From Fasciolopsis buskii (lineage: Eukaryota > Platyhelminthes > Trematoda > Plagiorchiida > Fasciolidae): a stretch of 64,000 nucleotides of DNA. Within the stretch, counting starts at the first letter, position 1. Every line of letters starts with the position of its first letter. The stretch lies in the NCBI GenBank assembly GCA_008360955.1, contig LUCM01000819.1:73266-137265 (forward strand). The letters run 5' to 3'. The notes under the pieces were generated by a model. That model searched no databases and was not told the origin of the DNA. It saw nothing but the letters and a program-made list of their open reading frames with translations. Both the position numbers and the translations under genes were made by a program. Shown in pieces: positions 35,640-46,970 of the stretch.

Positions 35640-35710
35640 GGAATCGAACCAAGGGCGATCGACTGCGAATAAGAAAAATATCCGTGCATCACACCGGCCT
35701 CGTTAAACAG
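35640..35710 (-). repeat. tRNA-related SINE-like fragment
   Basis: The minus strand contains a perfect RNA polymerase III B box (GGTTCGATTCC, 35640-35650), with a poor A-box-like ggtgtgatgcacgg about 40-50 bases upstream. No cloverleaf with a paired acceptor stem can be drawn, so it is not called as a tRNA gene. Confidence 0.35.
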
Positions 35711-37460
35711 TAAGAGGGGACTCAAATGAATACTTATTCACTCCTGAAAAGCAGATTCTTGCCAGTCTCTTAGCAATACGATTGAATTCTAAGATGTTAA
35801 ATGCTACTCATATGGATTTTTGGCAAACGATAAAAGGACCCCTACAGGAACGTTGTGACGTAAAAACTTCCGTGATTACGAGAATCACCTAATTTTTTCT
35901 TCATTAGTTTCTGAAAACAAACGTGTTCAATAAACAAATTATACATGAAAGTAGCATGCTGTCAGTTTTAATTTTTCCCGATTGGTGAATAAATGGCCCG
36001 GTTATAGCCTTTCGGTCAGCAAATCAATAAACAATATTCCAGCATGACCAGTAACTGAAACAGTATGTCATCTCACACTTTGATATACAGCCTTCGTTAG
36101 GTCGTGATCGAAAGCCTCAGAATAGCATGGATAGATAAGGTTGAGCGTTATGCTAGCAGGTCATGACAGCTGGAAACGGTACCCCTCCCAAAAATATAAG
36201 AACAACCTTTCCGTATCTCCCGATACAATGACACTACATTCTGCGTCTTTATCTGTTCAGTCAGTCAGGTTACTGAAACCGATCATAATTAAATACCCCT
36301 GGCTACATAACCAGTATAAGAATGTTCCGATAGAAGAATGAATAACAAACAGATTCCCATAATCGTACAATCTACCGTTTCTTAAATTAAATCGAATATG
36401 GTGATGTTAGTAACGGGTTATCAGTCCACACTAAGATATGAGCGATAAATCATTTGTGCAAGTGAAGTACCCACAAAGGAGCTCAAAACCAGTCGTCATT
36501 CCAGGACACGTAACTGAGGATAAAATCGATGGCCAATTAAATCACTTGTGAAAATCAGCGTTGATTTAGATTTCTTCCCTCAGACACTCTAGCGGTGAAC
36601 ATTAAGAGAATATTTGTGCATACAATGAGGGTGAAGGTTTCCAAAATCCAATAATGATATTGTTGCTATTAGTAAAATTATCATATTATTTTCAATAATT
36701 GTTCAATTTTGGTAATGAATATACTCTCTGCTCCACAGAATAAGTTAGAAAAAGGCTACACTTACTTGTAGAACCTCTGGTGCTTGACGTAATCCGGTAT
36801 GTGAGGAGCAACTTACTGCCAGAATAAACGGGCTAGGTAGCTCTGGCTAAATGCAGGCACTGATGAATAGCCGGCACACACTGCGTGACTTTCATACTGT
36901 TCATACTCTAATTGGGACCGAAGACCGCAGTAAAATCTACCAACCAACGTTTTCCGTTTGACAAACAAAAATCAGACACGCCACGAGGCAACCAATGATA
37001 TTAAAGAACTGTGTATCGAAGTGGCGATTGTTTTTGCTATCACGTGTTCCGAATCGACTGCCTCCGTTTCAGACGTCGCGAAGACAGCCGACATCAAGGT
37101 CGATCGACCATGCATATGCATTTGCTTAGTAGAGCCACGCGCAACTGACTTTGCTCTGTGCGCAATCAAGCTACAGTGACAATACAAACCGGCTAATGAT
37201 GATTATTTCTTTGTGCTCAAAGAGAATCCAGACGTAAAATCGAGAAATGCTATACCACAAGTAAAGAGCGACTGTTAAAAATCACGTTAAAGCGAAATAT
37301 TTATAAAGTAAAACTGAGGAATTGGTTTAATTTAACTGGTCTAGGTCATACATGGAGCTACAGGTTGGCAGCTAATATCAATGATGGCAGACGATGTTTC
37401 TTAATTCCTTTAACGTTTCAATAGATACGCACAAGCTTTTCTCAGTTTTGCGCCATTTAG

Positions 37461-37676
37461 GCGTCAGCAGGAACTGAAATGCCTAAAAGTCTTGTTCCGT
37501 CATCATTGAAATCATTTGTGAGGTTATTGGGTCACATGCGAGCTCGACCAGTTGCTGAACCTATTTTTGAAATTGCACGTGCTAGTTTCCAGTTTCACTT
37601 ATTAATTTCACAATACAACATGGTTTCCCTGAACAGTCTTGAAATGGCTTGGACCGCTGTGAAAGGCGAGCGATAA
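37461..37676 (+). CDS. Candidate terminal exon, unknown protein
   Basis: Preceded by a strong acceptor (cttttctcagttttgcgccatttag) and ending in TAA. The frame starts ASAGTEMPKSLVPSSLKSF and continues FVRLLGHMRARPVAEPIFEI and ARASFQFHLLISQYNMVSLN, a leucine-rich helical-looking sequence with no stop for 71 codons. I do not recognise it, and no upstream exon is assigned. Confidence 0.3.
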   Translation, partial: ASAGTEMPKSLVPSSLKSFVRLLGHMRARPVAEPIFEIARASFQFHLLISQYNMVSLNSLEMAWTAVKGER

Positions 37677-39695
37677 GAGGTGAATTTATTTGCAGCGTAT
37701 TCTCCCAATGATCGAAAATATGATTCAGCTTGACCGTGAATCATGGGTCCGAAACTGTTTCCCTTCGGTCGTGTATGAGGACGAAAGAATTGCAAAGGTG
37801 TTACCTGTTAATCTGCTCCGGTTGTGATTCCATTGATTTTATCGGTGAGAAACTCAAGTCAAGTTAAGGCAAGTCAAGTCAGTTACTTACTTCAGGAACT
37901 CCGTTGAATAAAAGTTCAACGATTGCTGATGTGACTCTATTATGCAGCTGCTTGTTCCGTCAGGAATCCCCTAAGAAATCTGTTCGCAATGGCGGGTTAT
38001 TTTTGGCAGTTTGCTGGATCCTAAGCAATTAATATTTGGGATATTTATTCAGTAATTCAGACAAATCACCCGATTGCATCGAATTCACTCAAATTCTAGA
38101 TCCGATTTGGTTAAACCAGGTGAAATTTACGGATGTCTTCTTGAATTCTCGACAACCGACGACCAATTAGTAACAAATATTGACACAATATTTTATCATG
38201 TCAGTCCCATTCTGTCCACATACAATCCATACAGATGAGGGGATAATTTTTCAGAAAATCATTCAGCGAAACTAACCTCCACTTGATTATGTCTTAAGAA
38301 ATCATATTCTGTAATGATTGCGTGTGGACCACCGTGCCTTAAGGTGGAGTTGAATACCCATCAAACTCACATTAGTACAGCTATGGAACAAAGATTTTAC
38401 ATCATCAATTTAAAAGTTTGTACAATTATGAAACCTCTCAAATTAATAACCGTCGATTTTCCACAGCGGCCGGAATAATCCCAATTAAATGCGGATGTCA
38501 TCAAAATGTACTGCAATGCAACTAGACGAGATCACTTTGGCGCAGCGAAAGTAGAGAGAATGATAAAATAAAGTAGTCGAACTGAAAAAAGCGCGCCAGT
38601 GAATAACCGAATTTCTTCAAGTTTGTTCTAAGTTCGTATTAGGAGATTAAGAAATCGTTAGCGATAATGAGATGCCGACAGCTTAAATATTTTTTTTCGG
38701 AGGAAACCTTTAGTCACATTTCGTCACTTAATTTTGGATTCGCAATCTTCCTCCAGCTTGAGTACGGTTTAGAAGCGGCCTCAAAAACTGCACGACGAAA
38801 CCGCTGAGAGACATGAGGACTACTCACTATAATGGTAATAATAATAACGACGGTGTCTAAAGGCGAGGATGACTTTTGTTCCCATGTTTTAACATAACTT
38901 CATAGTTTCGTAGCGAGATCTCGTCCGCGACATCCCACCAGTGCAAATGCAACTTATTAAATATACAAAGTAGTTGACAACTTCCTGAATTGTTTCTAAA
39001 AAGTGAGTCCAGAACAATCTGACCTCCAGCATTGAAGAAGCACTTTTCAAGGTGCATGCCACACGTCGCGGCTTCGACGGGCAGTGGTTACAAGCCTCCT
39101 GGAGGACTTGAGAGTTGTCTTCCGCGAATTCGTTTTCGTCAGCTAAATCTAAGTTAAGAACTCTCAGGCCCGGTAAAACAAATAAATCTACGCAAAAGAC
39201 GGTAATGGAAGATGCATTACGGGTTTATCTAAATTTCATGCGTTTATACATAAAGTAGGATGAATCCCGATTGGTGGAATATATTCCGGATATTTACGTT
39301 CTAGGCAAGTTTGAGATTCACCGTCGCTTGTCACCAACGTACTTACCGGCCGCATGCCCACGTGAAGCTGTTCTGGGATGTATCACGTGACTTGGACGTA
39401 AATTCACCACGACCTTCCTGCCTCATGAATTCCTCATCAACTTGGCTGGCTTTGTTACCTGATTTTCGAAATGTGACTGCAACCGATGGCACTGTAGTAG
39501 AAGACTTTGCAACATCAGATCACCAGGACACTCATTCTCCGTCTGATTATTTCTAAGTCAAAATTCGACAATCTTGGCTCTGTGAAGTGGATCCATTTGT
39601 GCCGTCTTCCATCCTCAGTGTGATTGTTCAGATCACGCATTTCGATCACTGACTAACCCGGTTAACTCGTTTTGATTTCAGGATCAGGGCGGAGT
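37677..39695. other. Unassigned 2-kb region next to the 3' side of gypsy copy 2
   Basis: Expected to include a 3' LTR of gypsy copy 2 if one exists, but I found no sequence here repeated near 43.5 kb. An 81-codon plus-strand stretch (39311-39556) has no recognised domain. Confidence 0.3.
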
Positions 39696-40364
39696 TCAGA
39701 CGACGAATGTAAGTAACATCACATGAATGCAGACATCCCAATGACCATTGTAGTCATCAGGACTTGAATAGCACGGCACGACCTGCTTTGTGTATGCATA
39801 CTTCGCGATAGGATATTGTAGGCGAAAGTTGTTGATGAAAGTCCCCAGGTCCTGTACCGTTTTAGAACTGACGGATATCAGGGCTTTCTTTACCGTTTGT
39901 AGCACGTTCTCTAATGGCCGTCTGAACATGGGTGGCGGGAAACTCCAGGCCGACGTGCGCATCTGAGGCGACCGAGCCAATATCTCAATTCGGTTGCACA
40001 AAACTCCGACCTGTGTTCAAGGACGAGTATTTTCGGAATCCAATCGCAGCTCAAATAATTTCTTAACATTTGAATAGCAAGTGTCGTAGCTGGTGTATTT
40101 GTCAGGAACACCTCAAACCACTTGATGCAAAAGTCCATTGATGATGCCTTGTGATATTGGTTTGAGAATTGACCACAGAGGTCTGCATGGACAGGCTTTT
40201 ACGGAACGCAGCTTTCCTGTTATAGATTTTAATTGTTTAGTTGAGAATGGGTTATGTGCAGCCACGCCCTGGCCATTGTGTGGATGTCTTCTTCTAGTTC
40301 TGATCACTACCACAACTGTCGAGCCACAAATTTTATCTTCCCGCCAAGATGATCCTTGCACCAT
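39696..40364 (-). pseudogene. gypsy integrase, broken
   Basis: Three open blocks in different frames cover the HHCC-side linker (GSSWREDKICGS near 40350), the catalytic core and the C-terminal part. In the core, IKWFEVFLTNTP is the family FSKWPEVFLT segment after the first catalytic aspartate, VLEHRSEFC is the second-aspartate region and PLENVLQTVKKAL is the glutamate helix (family N-G-x-x-E-R/N). The D-to-E change at the second site, if not a base error, would inactivate the enzyme. It ends with QLQY/RLQYPIAKYAYTKQVVP. Confidence 0.75.
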
Positions 40365-42003
40365 TTGTATAGGAAGTGTTTTAAAAGGAAATGTGGGATA
40401 ATCGACCAGCCATCATGATACCCTACTACCCCTGGCATGCGATCAGCTGGACGATGTTTCCGCATCACCTCTGGTTGTCATCTCTTCCTGATGGCAAACA
40501 CGATTGGAGAGTAGCACCGTTTTGTAAACTTGCGTTAGTTGTTTCACGACGCAGATGAGGCTGGTGTAATGAGGCTTCACTGCTCCGCCCGAGCGAATCG
40601 CGAGTACGGTGACAGGAAGTCAGTTTTTGAATTGCTATGTCGGAACGATGCACAATGACGCAGTTTTATCCTGCCAGTGTAATGCCCCAAATCTGAATCG
40701 TAGTAATCGTAGATTCGGACATGGATCTATTTTGATTGAACGAGAATTGAAGAGTGTGGTGATCAGTGACAATCGTGAGTTCTGATATCGGGAAATATTT
40801 TCTCTCTGCTGTTTTCAGCAGATTGAAGATGTAAATGACTGGACATTCTAGCTGTTTTAAAACTGGTCCAATTCTCACATCGAATGGATGAGTGACCAAG
40901 ATAGTTGGTTCGTTTGGTGCCAGTGTTTCCAAGTGCTCAAAATCTGGCTGATAATCAGTCGTGTTGAATTTGAAACCAACAAATTCCAGGTCTTGGACAC
41001 CGAAATTAAACTTCGTGGTTTTGGTAGAGACGTCCGCTGGATTGGAAGATTGAATACGGTTTTCAATAGTGAATCGCGTGTTGTTCTAGTGGCTTTAGAA
41101 AATATGACATCTCTTTGATGGACCAGTATCACATCTAAGCCTTAAATCATTTCCTCGCTCGCTCATATTTTGGTCTATATCGGTTGATAATAGGTGATAC
41201 GGAAACAGTTGAACAAAAATAGATACTATGAAGTCGAAATTGTAGTCAAATGGCTGGATTACGGCAATGCAACTGGGTTTATGCATTTGCCAAATCGATT
41301 TTGGAGAAATATCGACTGTTGGTTAAAAATTTTATGAAATTCTCGGCTGTTGAACTAATAAAGAGAATCTTCCAGCTGCTTTTTCATTCCACCAAAAATC
41401 ATTTGCCTGACGAATGTTTTATGTTGCCTCCTAATAGATAGTTCTGCCGTCCTGAAGACCTTCTTAGTAAATCTCACTTGCTGTCCCTTTTACCTATCGC
41501 CTTCAGGACATTTTCCTGCTCGTCAAACGGTATTAATATCTTTTTTAGAGGACACCGGACACAACGACTTCTGATAACCGGTCTACCATCATACCGCCTT
41601 TGTTGTCGCAACCCATTTTGATATAGGAACTAGCTAGATTGGATTAACAGCTTCAGAGTTAGCACGTGAATGACGCCTTCTTTCGTAAACACGTTACATT
41701 GCAACTAGGATCCACAGTGCTGACTCATCGACTGAGTTAAAAGCTAACGCGATATAAAGGAGAGAAAGATACATGTTTGACCATTGATCGGCATGGCTGC
41801 GTCCAAGCCGTAAGTGAATGGCTGATATTGGTCTGTCACTGCACAAAGGCTTAATTCAGCTATTTGTCTACACATGAAGCTCCTCAATGAGACAAAGGCA
41901 GCGGAGAAATGGACACAGGAGTTCGAAGCGACAGAATTCAATCGATTCCTAGATGAACAGAATACATTGAGCGGTATGCTTTTTAAAACGGTATGGACTT
42001 GTC

Positions 42004-42665
42004 NNNNNNNNNNNNNNNNNNNNNNNNNNNNNNNNNNNNNNNNNNNNNNNNNNNNNNNNNNNNNNNNNNNNNNNNNNNNNNNNNNNNNNNNNNNNNNNNN
42101 NNNNNNNNNNNNNNNNNNNNNNNNNNNNNNNNNNNNNNNNNNNNNNNNNNNNNNNNNNNNNNNNNNNNNNNNNNNNNNNNNNNNNNNNNNNNNNNNNNNN
42201 NNNNNNNNNNNNNNNNNNNNNNNNNNNNNNNNNNNNNNNNNNNNNNNNNNNNNNNNNNNNNNNNNNNNNNNNNNNNNNNNNNNNNNNNNNNNNNNNNNNN
42301 NNNNNNNNNNNNNNNNNNNNNNNNNNNNNNNNNNNNNNNNNNNNNNNNNNNNNNNNNNNNNNNNNNNNNNNNNNNNNNNNNNNNNNNNNNNNNNNNNNNN
42401 NNNNNNNNNNNNNNNNNNNNNNNNNNNNNNNNNNNNNNNNNNNNNNNNNNNNNNNNNNNNNNNNNNNNNNNNNNNNNNNNNNNNNNNNNNNNNNNNNNNN
42501 NNNNNNNNNNNNNNNNNNNNNNNNNNNNNNNNNNNNNNNNNNNNNNNNNNNNNNNNNNNNNNNNNNNNNNNNNNNNNNNNNNNNNNNNNNNNNNNNNNNN
42601 NNNNNNNNNNNNNNNNNNNNNNNNNNNNNNNNNNNNNNNNNNNNNNNNNNNNNNNNNNNNNNNNN
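42004..42665. other. Assembly gap (662 N)
   Basis: Undetermined bases within gypsy copy 2. By collinearity with copy 1 (12400-13390) it should hold the protease region. Long apparent frames spanning the gap are artefacts. Confidence 0.95.
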
Positions 42666-43559
42666 CATATATATTTGAACGAATACAAATGCCTTTGATG
42701 GTAGACGGCTCTCTCGTGATGGTAGACAATCCTGCGGACACCGGATTAGCTAGTAAACCTGCCCCATTCTAGCCTTATATAGTTTGCCACTTTAAGCCTC
42801 AGTATCGTAGTTTTGCGCTTTCTGTTTACACTGCAATTCATGACAGTACGTTGCAATCTCTGTCTTTTTAATAGCCCCTATCCCTCAGCATCCTAGCAAA
42901 CATTACCACATTGAACTGTAGAAATGATTCTGTACATCAGCTCATCGAATCTTCTTCTCCGTTTCATCTTTATTTAACCGGAAATCAAGTCTCCAACCTG
43001 TAAAATTTCATGCACATTCAATTCCCTAACTAAAGCTGTCATTCTTCCTTCAGCAAAGAACAACATCTTTGTATTTGTCTATCAGTCAGTAGTAAAGTCT
43101 AGAATAGAAAGCTTTGATTTTCTGACAAGAAATTTCAACCCATTTGGCTGAAACCTTGTCTTTCTCTGTTTACTCTTCTGTTTGTATTGTCTGCCGATCT
43201 GTCGGCAGTGGTGGTTTGCACAGATTTGATTTATTACCTATCCCGAATGCATTTTCCATCGTACTGGTGACCGTTTCCATCCCATTCGCAACCCTTTCTT
43301 TCTTTTTTCTCTTCAGATGTCTCCGCTACCACTTCGGGTCGTTCATCCAACCACTGCATCTTATTCTGTTCCAACAGCACCACTTGCCTCATTTTTACAA
43401 CAACCTGGAGACAACTTTTGTGGTTCCAATTGAGCTAAATGAGACAACCTCCATAACAGTCTATCGCTTTAACCTTGCGACTACTTTAGCTTAACGTCGA
43501 AATTTCCCCTTCCAATTTGTTGCTTCGTTGAGATTGTTCTTCAAGATAAGACTATCCTT

Positions 43560-43820
43560 GACCCACACATTTCTTCGGTCGGTCAAGGCTAACCTCCGAC
43601 GAATCACCACGTGATTCTCAAATTGACTCATTATCCATTCACGCTCCTAACGATTCGAATGAGATTCTAGTGTGAAAATGACAAATGAAGCGCACTATTT
43701 CAGGGATGATTGGGCAGGTGATTACTAGGTACGCATACCTGAAAAGCGGCAATAACTGCGAAACCGGTCGTGTGCTTCCGGGGGAATTTTCTTCAGCAAT
43801 CCGTATGCCAAACTTACTGC
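43560..43820. repeat. Dispersed repeat related to the 52.5-kb hairpin
   Basis: The sequence ccggtcgtgtgcttccgggg and the following catccgtatgc-like text (43764-43815) matches the right arm of the hairpin at 52619-52672. The preceding gcggcaataactgcgaa matches the hairpin loop in reverse complement. A short block near 43580 (ggtcaaggctaacctccgac) also resembles sequence at 52470. No left arm is present here. Confidence 0.5.
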
Positions 43821-44231
43821 AAAAAAATAAATAGTCCAATGTTTGCAGCTACATTCTTCACATCAGTTGTCACAAATATTCACCTCATGAATTTCAGCAC
43901 CGTCCATCATTTTGCCCGGGAAGTTATCTATCATTGTTTGTTTTCTTATTGCACCTCTAGTTTTTACTAATACAAACAACAGCTGCAGCTCTAATGCTGC
44001 AAGTGTATTGTTGGATGACGATGCCTGCTTACTTTAGCCATTTGACTTAATTTATTTGTATTCTACAAACTGTATTTTTCTTTTCAGTTTAGTTGTGAAC
44101 TACTCGATTGCCGCTTGTCCGTCTAATCTGGCCTTCCAATCAGTCTTATGAGATATATTACACAGTAACCAATGAACTGATGCATTTCGCCTTTTGATAA
44201 TCTGTTATTATATACAACCAATGACACTTAC

Positions 44232-44406
44232 ATAAAACTAGCGGCATTCTTCTTATGTTTCTCGGAAAGTTGATCTCCTTATCCAAGCCCAAACCATCTT
44301 CACCCGAAAGCGTCTTCTGCTGTGTGAACTTACAGTCTGACCATGTGATACATTTCCACTTCACTCCGGTGGAATTCATTAGTATGGCCGCTGATAGTTC
44401 TCCCAT
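44232..44406 (-). CDS. Candidate first coding exon, unknown protein
   Basis: Begins ATGGGAGAACTATC and encodes MGELSAAILMNSTGVKWK, then QQKTLSGEDGLGLDKEINFP and RNIRRMPLVL, followed exactly by a consensus donor (GTAAGT) at 44231-44226. 58 codons plus one base. Codon texture is good and there is no stop, but no downstream exon was found and no domain is recognised. It could equally be an internal exon with an unseen acceptor. Confidence 0.3.
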
Positions 44407-45333
44407 GTACAATGTTCTCTTTGGATGTTTAATCTCGGGTCACTTTGTTCACCTAAACTTCAAAAGTCACGAATGGGAACTTTGATCTGGTTTGCCTGGA
44501 AGCATAAAGAGTCCCTTTCGGAGTTCGAATATCAGGCGGTATTTGATGTGCGAGTAAGGTGTACAAGCAGTTTGCTGAGTGTCAAATTCAGCTTTGAAAA
44601 TGCTATCATTCACTGATCATTTTTTTCTTTTTCGCGAAGTAAATGACGAGGCATTCGGAGAAAAATATTAGTTCGTGTCAATTCAGTGTATACCGCCATT
44701 CATTTTGCATTAACCTGTTCTGGTTTCTAGCAAGACCACGCATTCTGTACACACCGGTTACTAGAACATACTATAGGCCATCTGCATTCATTTTAGCTTC
44801 GACTACTTTCTTTCAAATAGGATCAGAATATTCATACCCACCAAATTTAACACATCTAAATCTGACGAAAACACTGTCACTCTAGAATATGAGTTAAATC
44901 ACTAGGTGTGCATGGATGATAAGAACGCAAGGATAATTAGTGTGCATTTTTCCTTTGCATAGTCAAGGACAACCTTCCGGTAGAGTATGTAGGGTCCTAA
45001 GTTTTTAATTTCTCGCATACGAATGAGAGAGCACATTTACCTGCAACACAGCCGGTGCCGTTATTAGTGCTACTCCTCAGGTGCACATACCAGATAATTT
45101 TATTCAATCTTCCTCATACTTGTACACACTGATGTTCATTTTTGCACCAGAGTTTAATTTGATTCACTGAGTGAGATTTTGCTTTGTAACCCGTGTACTT
45201 ACAATAACGGTGAAAACGTAAAATCATGGATTCTGTATTTGATTAACCAGCGAAAACTGAACACACGCCACCGTTGAGCCATGCACAATCCTAGTGATTC
45301 AAATTAGATTCTGACACAGAAACGAACGCCGGA
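44407..45333. other. Unassigned region
   Basis: Two short plus-strand open stretches (44425-44616 and 44643-44885) without domains. Nothing else seen. Confidence 0.3.
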
Positions 45334-46339
45334 GTGTACGAGAGTGGGGGAGAAAAAAGGCCTGTGAATTGTTCTGCGGACGTCGGCAGCTTTAATCAAG
45401 TCTTCATCCATTCTTCTAATTATACCCTAATCGTAGTAGCACGCAGCGATGACATGCTAATCAGATGTATTTCTAGGGTAAATGTGTTCAATATTCCCCT
45501 GACCATTAAAATTACCACAGGGATTGTTCTTGCCAGTCTTTCCCTATCTCTTCTAGGGCAAGATGGTGCGGCTCTGGCTGGTGCATTCACTTCTCCAATT
45601 AACTCATCAATGAGCTTATCTTTTATTCACGAATGCTTCAGACACGTCACTATTGTTTCCATCCCAAAATTCAGTAAATATTTTGCTTTGGCTAAATCTC
45701 CTACTGAATTAACATCCTCTTGTCTTGAGCTGAAAAGGCACATTATGCTTAAACGTCTAATTTATTCTATGAATCTTCCTGCGTACTTCCTTCTAATCAC
45801 TTATAAATTTGACAGGTTCACTTTGAATGCTGTCGCCTCTACCAATCGTCTTATTTGTGAGTTCTTAGAGACGTGGATGGAATCTTTACTTTGCTCTTTC
45901 TTAGGATACATTTTTCTGCATTCGACTTTATTCCATGGTTTCTACTACCCCATAAACTGGAGACGTTTGGTTATCCCAGGCCATTAGTACCATGATGCTC
46001 TGATTGCATTGCCAACCAAATCAAGTGTACATGCCCAGACCGTTGCTCAACGTCTCAGGCGGGCTTCATGTTTCTGTTCCTTCGCCGTATCTTTTCCCAA
46101 ACATACCAGTGACTTATCAACTAGTTTCCTCGTCACCTATTCGAGTATATTGATGATGTTGTTCCCTCTCAAGCCGATTCTAACAACGACGACTTTAAAT
46201 AATTTTCAACAACTTACTTTCTATCTACTAATTCTCTGAACAAGCCGGCTTAACTCGCAAAACACCAAAACATTTTGAGTATCGTTTCTCTCGTTCCTGA
46301 TACCCATGCACATCCAGAGCACTATCTGTCGCTTTCTAC

Positions 46340-46376
46340 ACTTCAATACTTCAATACTTTAATACTTCAATACTTC
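46340..46376 (+). repeat. Short tandem repeat (TACTTCAA)n
   Basis: Four to five tandem copies of an 8-base unit tacttcaa/tactttaa within the LINE sequence. The direct copy at 3990 has tctactcaaaaatacttaac at the corresponding place, so the array is a local expansion. Confidence 0.8.
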
Positions 46377-46852
46377 TTTACTGTTCTCCTGTTGCTTTTG
46401 CTGGTTCACTTGAGAGAGTCTTTTACAATGCACCCGCTTGAAAGTATCGATAACCAGCCATGTCTTCATACCCTTGAATAAAGTGTCCGTTAAACTGTGT
46501 GAACAAACCCATAGGCTTACGAAAAGTTTGCGCGCAAAATACTTGCAGATCCCTCACATTCCCTGCACGGTGATTTCTCACAGTCCCCTTCTCATATTAC
46601 CACATTATGCGCTTTTCGCTCCATGTCATCTAGAATCAGCCTCTATTAGAACTCCATTGTCCCATATTTAGCACTCATCTCGGCAAGTTCGGATCGCGAT
46701 TCAATCGAATTTCTAAACGAATTATCTTTAGAGTTCAAACCATTCCTTGACGTGTTTATTTTTTCTCTATTTTTGCTAGGTGATGAGTGTAAATATTTTT
46801 CGATTTTTCACTACTCTTTTTGTGCGAAGTGCAGTTCTTGCGCGCAAAAATC

Positions 46853-46965
46853 TATGCAATAAAATACAGTATAATAAAATACAGTACCGTGCACTATACT
46901 GCAGTACAGAGCAATACAATGCGATACAGTACGATGCAATACGATGCAACAGAATACTATCGCGA
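46853..46965 (+). repeat. Degenerate AATAC/ATACAGT array, LINE 3' tail
   Basis: About 110 bases of five-base-periodic text (aatacagtat, gcaatacaatgcgatacagt), the elongated tail of the LINE copy. It creates spurious open frames in several directions, which I ignore. Confidence 0.75.
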
Positions 46966-46970
46966 TATAT

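Larger units (their letters stand above)
34001..37460. other. Unassigned 3.4-kb region
   Basis: Contains a perfect short palindrome (34189-34209) and a tRNA-promoter-like B box (35640-35650, minus). Open stretches at 34346-34543, 36141-36341 and 36958-37179 show no domains. Confidence 0.3.
39696..43500 (-). mobile_element. Ty3/gypsy (K02A2.6-like) LTR retrotransposon, copy 2
   Basis: Reading the minus strand: a gag-like region (43494-43144 side), a gap, a protease-RT linker (QIAELSLCAVTDQYQPFTY near 41850), RT fragments (41440-41190) ending in DILVHQRD near 41125 (the tail of motif C), RNase H (40932-40666; LTIVTDHHTLQFSFNQN), and integrase (40400-39696). The integrase shows WFEVFLTNTPATTLAIQM near 40110, IPKILVLEHRSEFCATELRY near 40040 (catalytic-core D region, with E-H where D-H or D-N is usual), and RRPLENVLQTVKKALISVSS near 39910 (around the glutamate of D,D,E). 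The domain order gag-PR-RT-RH-IN is Ty3/gypsy. Frequent frameshifts; LTRs not identified. Confidence 0.85.
45334..46970 (+). mobile_element. CR1-like LINE, 5'-truncated copy (RT part)
   Basis: A 217-codon open block (45334-45987) follows the RT of the 1.7-4.7 kb copy: VFIHSSNYT (compare TFVHPSTYT), FNIPLTIKITTGI (compare RTTKITTGV), HVTIVSIPKF (compare PITIIPIPK), SCLELKRHIMLKRL and YKFDRFTLNAVAS (compare YKSYRSTLDDVAS). Motif C appears as YIDD at 46146-46157 instead of YADD. The endonuclease is absent, a normal 5' truncation. The 3' region shares aggtgatgagtgta with the other copy and ends in a degenerate AATAC array. Confidence 0.8.

Noticed and set aside
41744..42772. Very long open frames on both strands
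   Set aside because: They consist almost entirely of undetermined bases in the 662-N gap.
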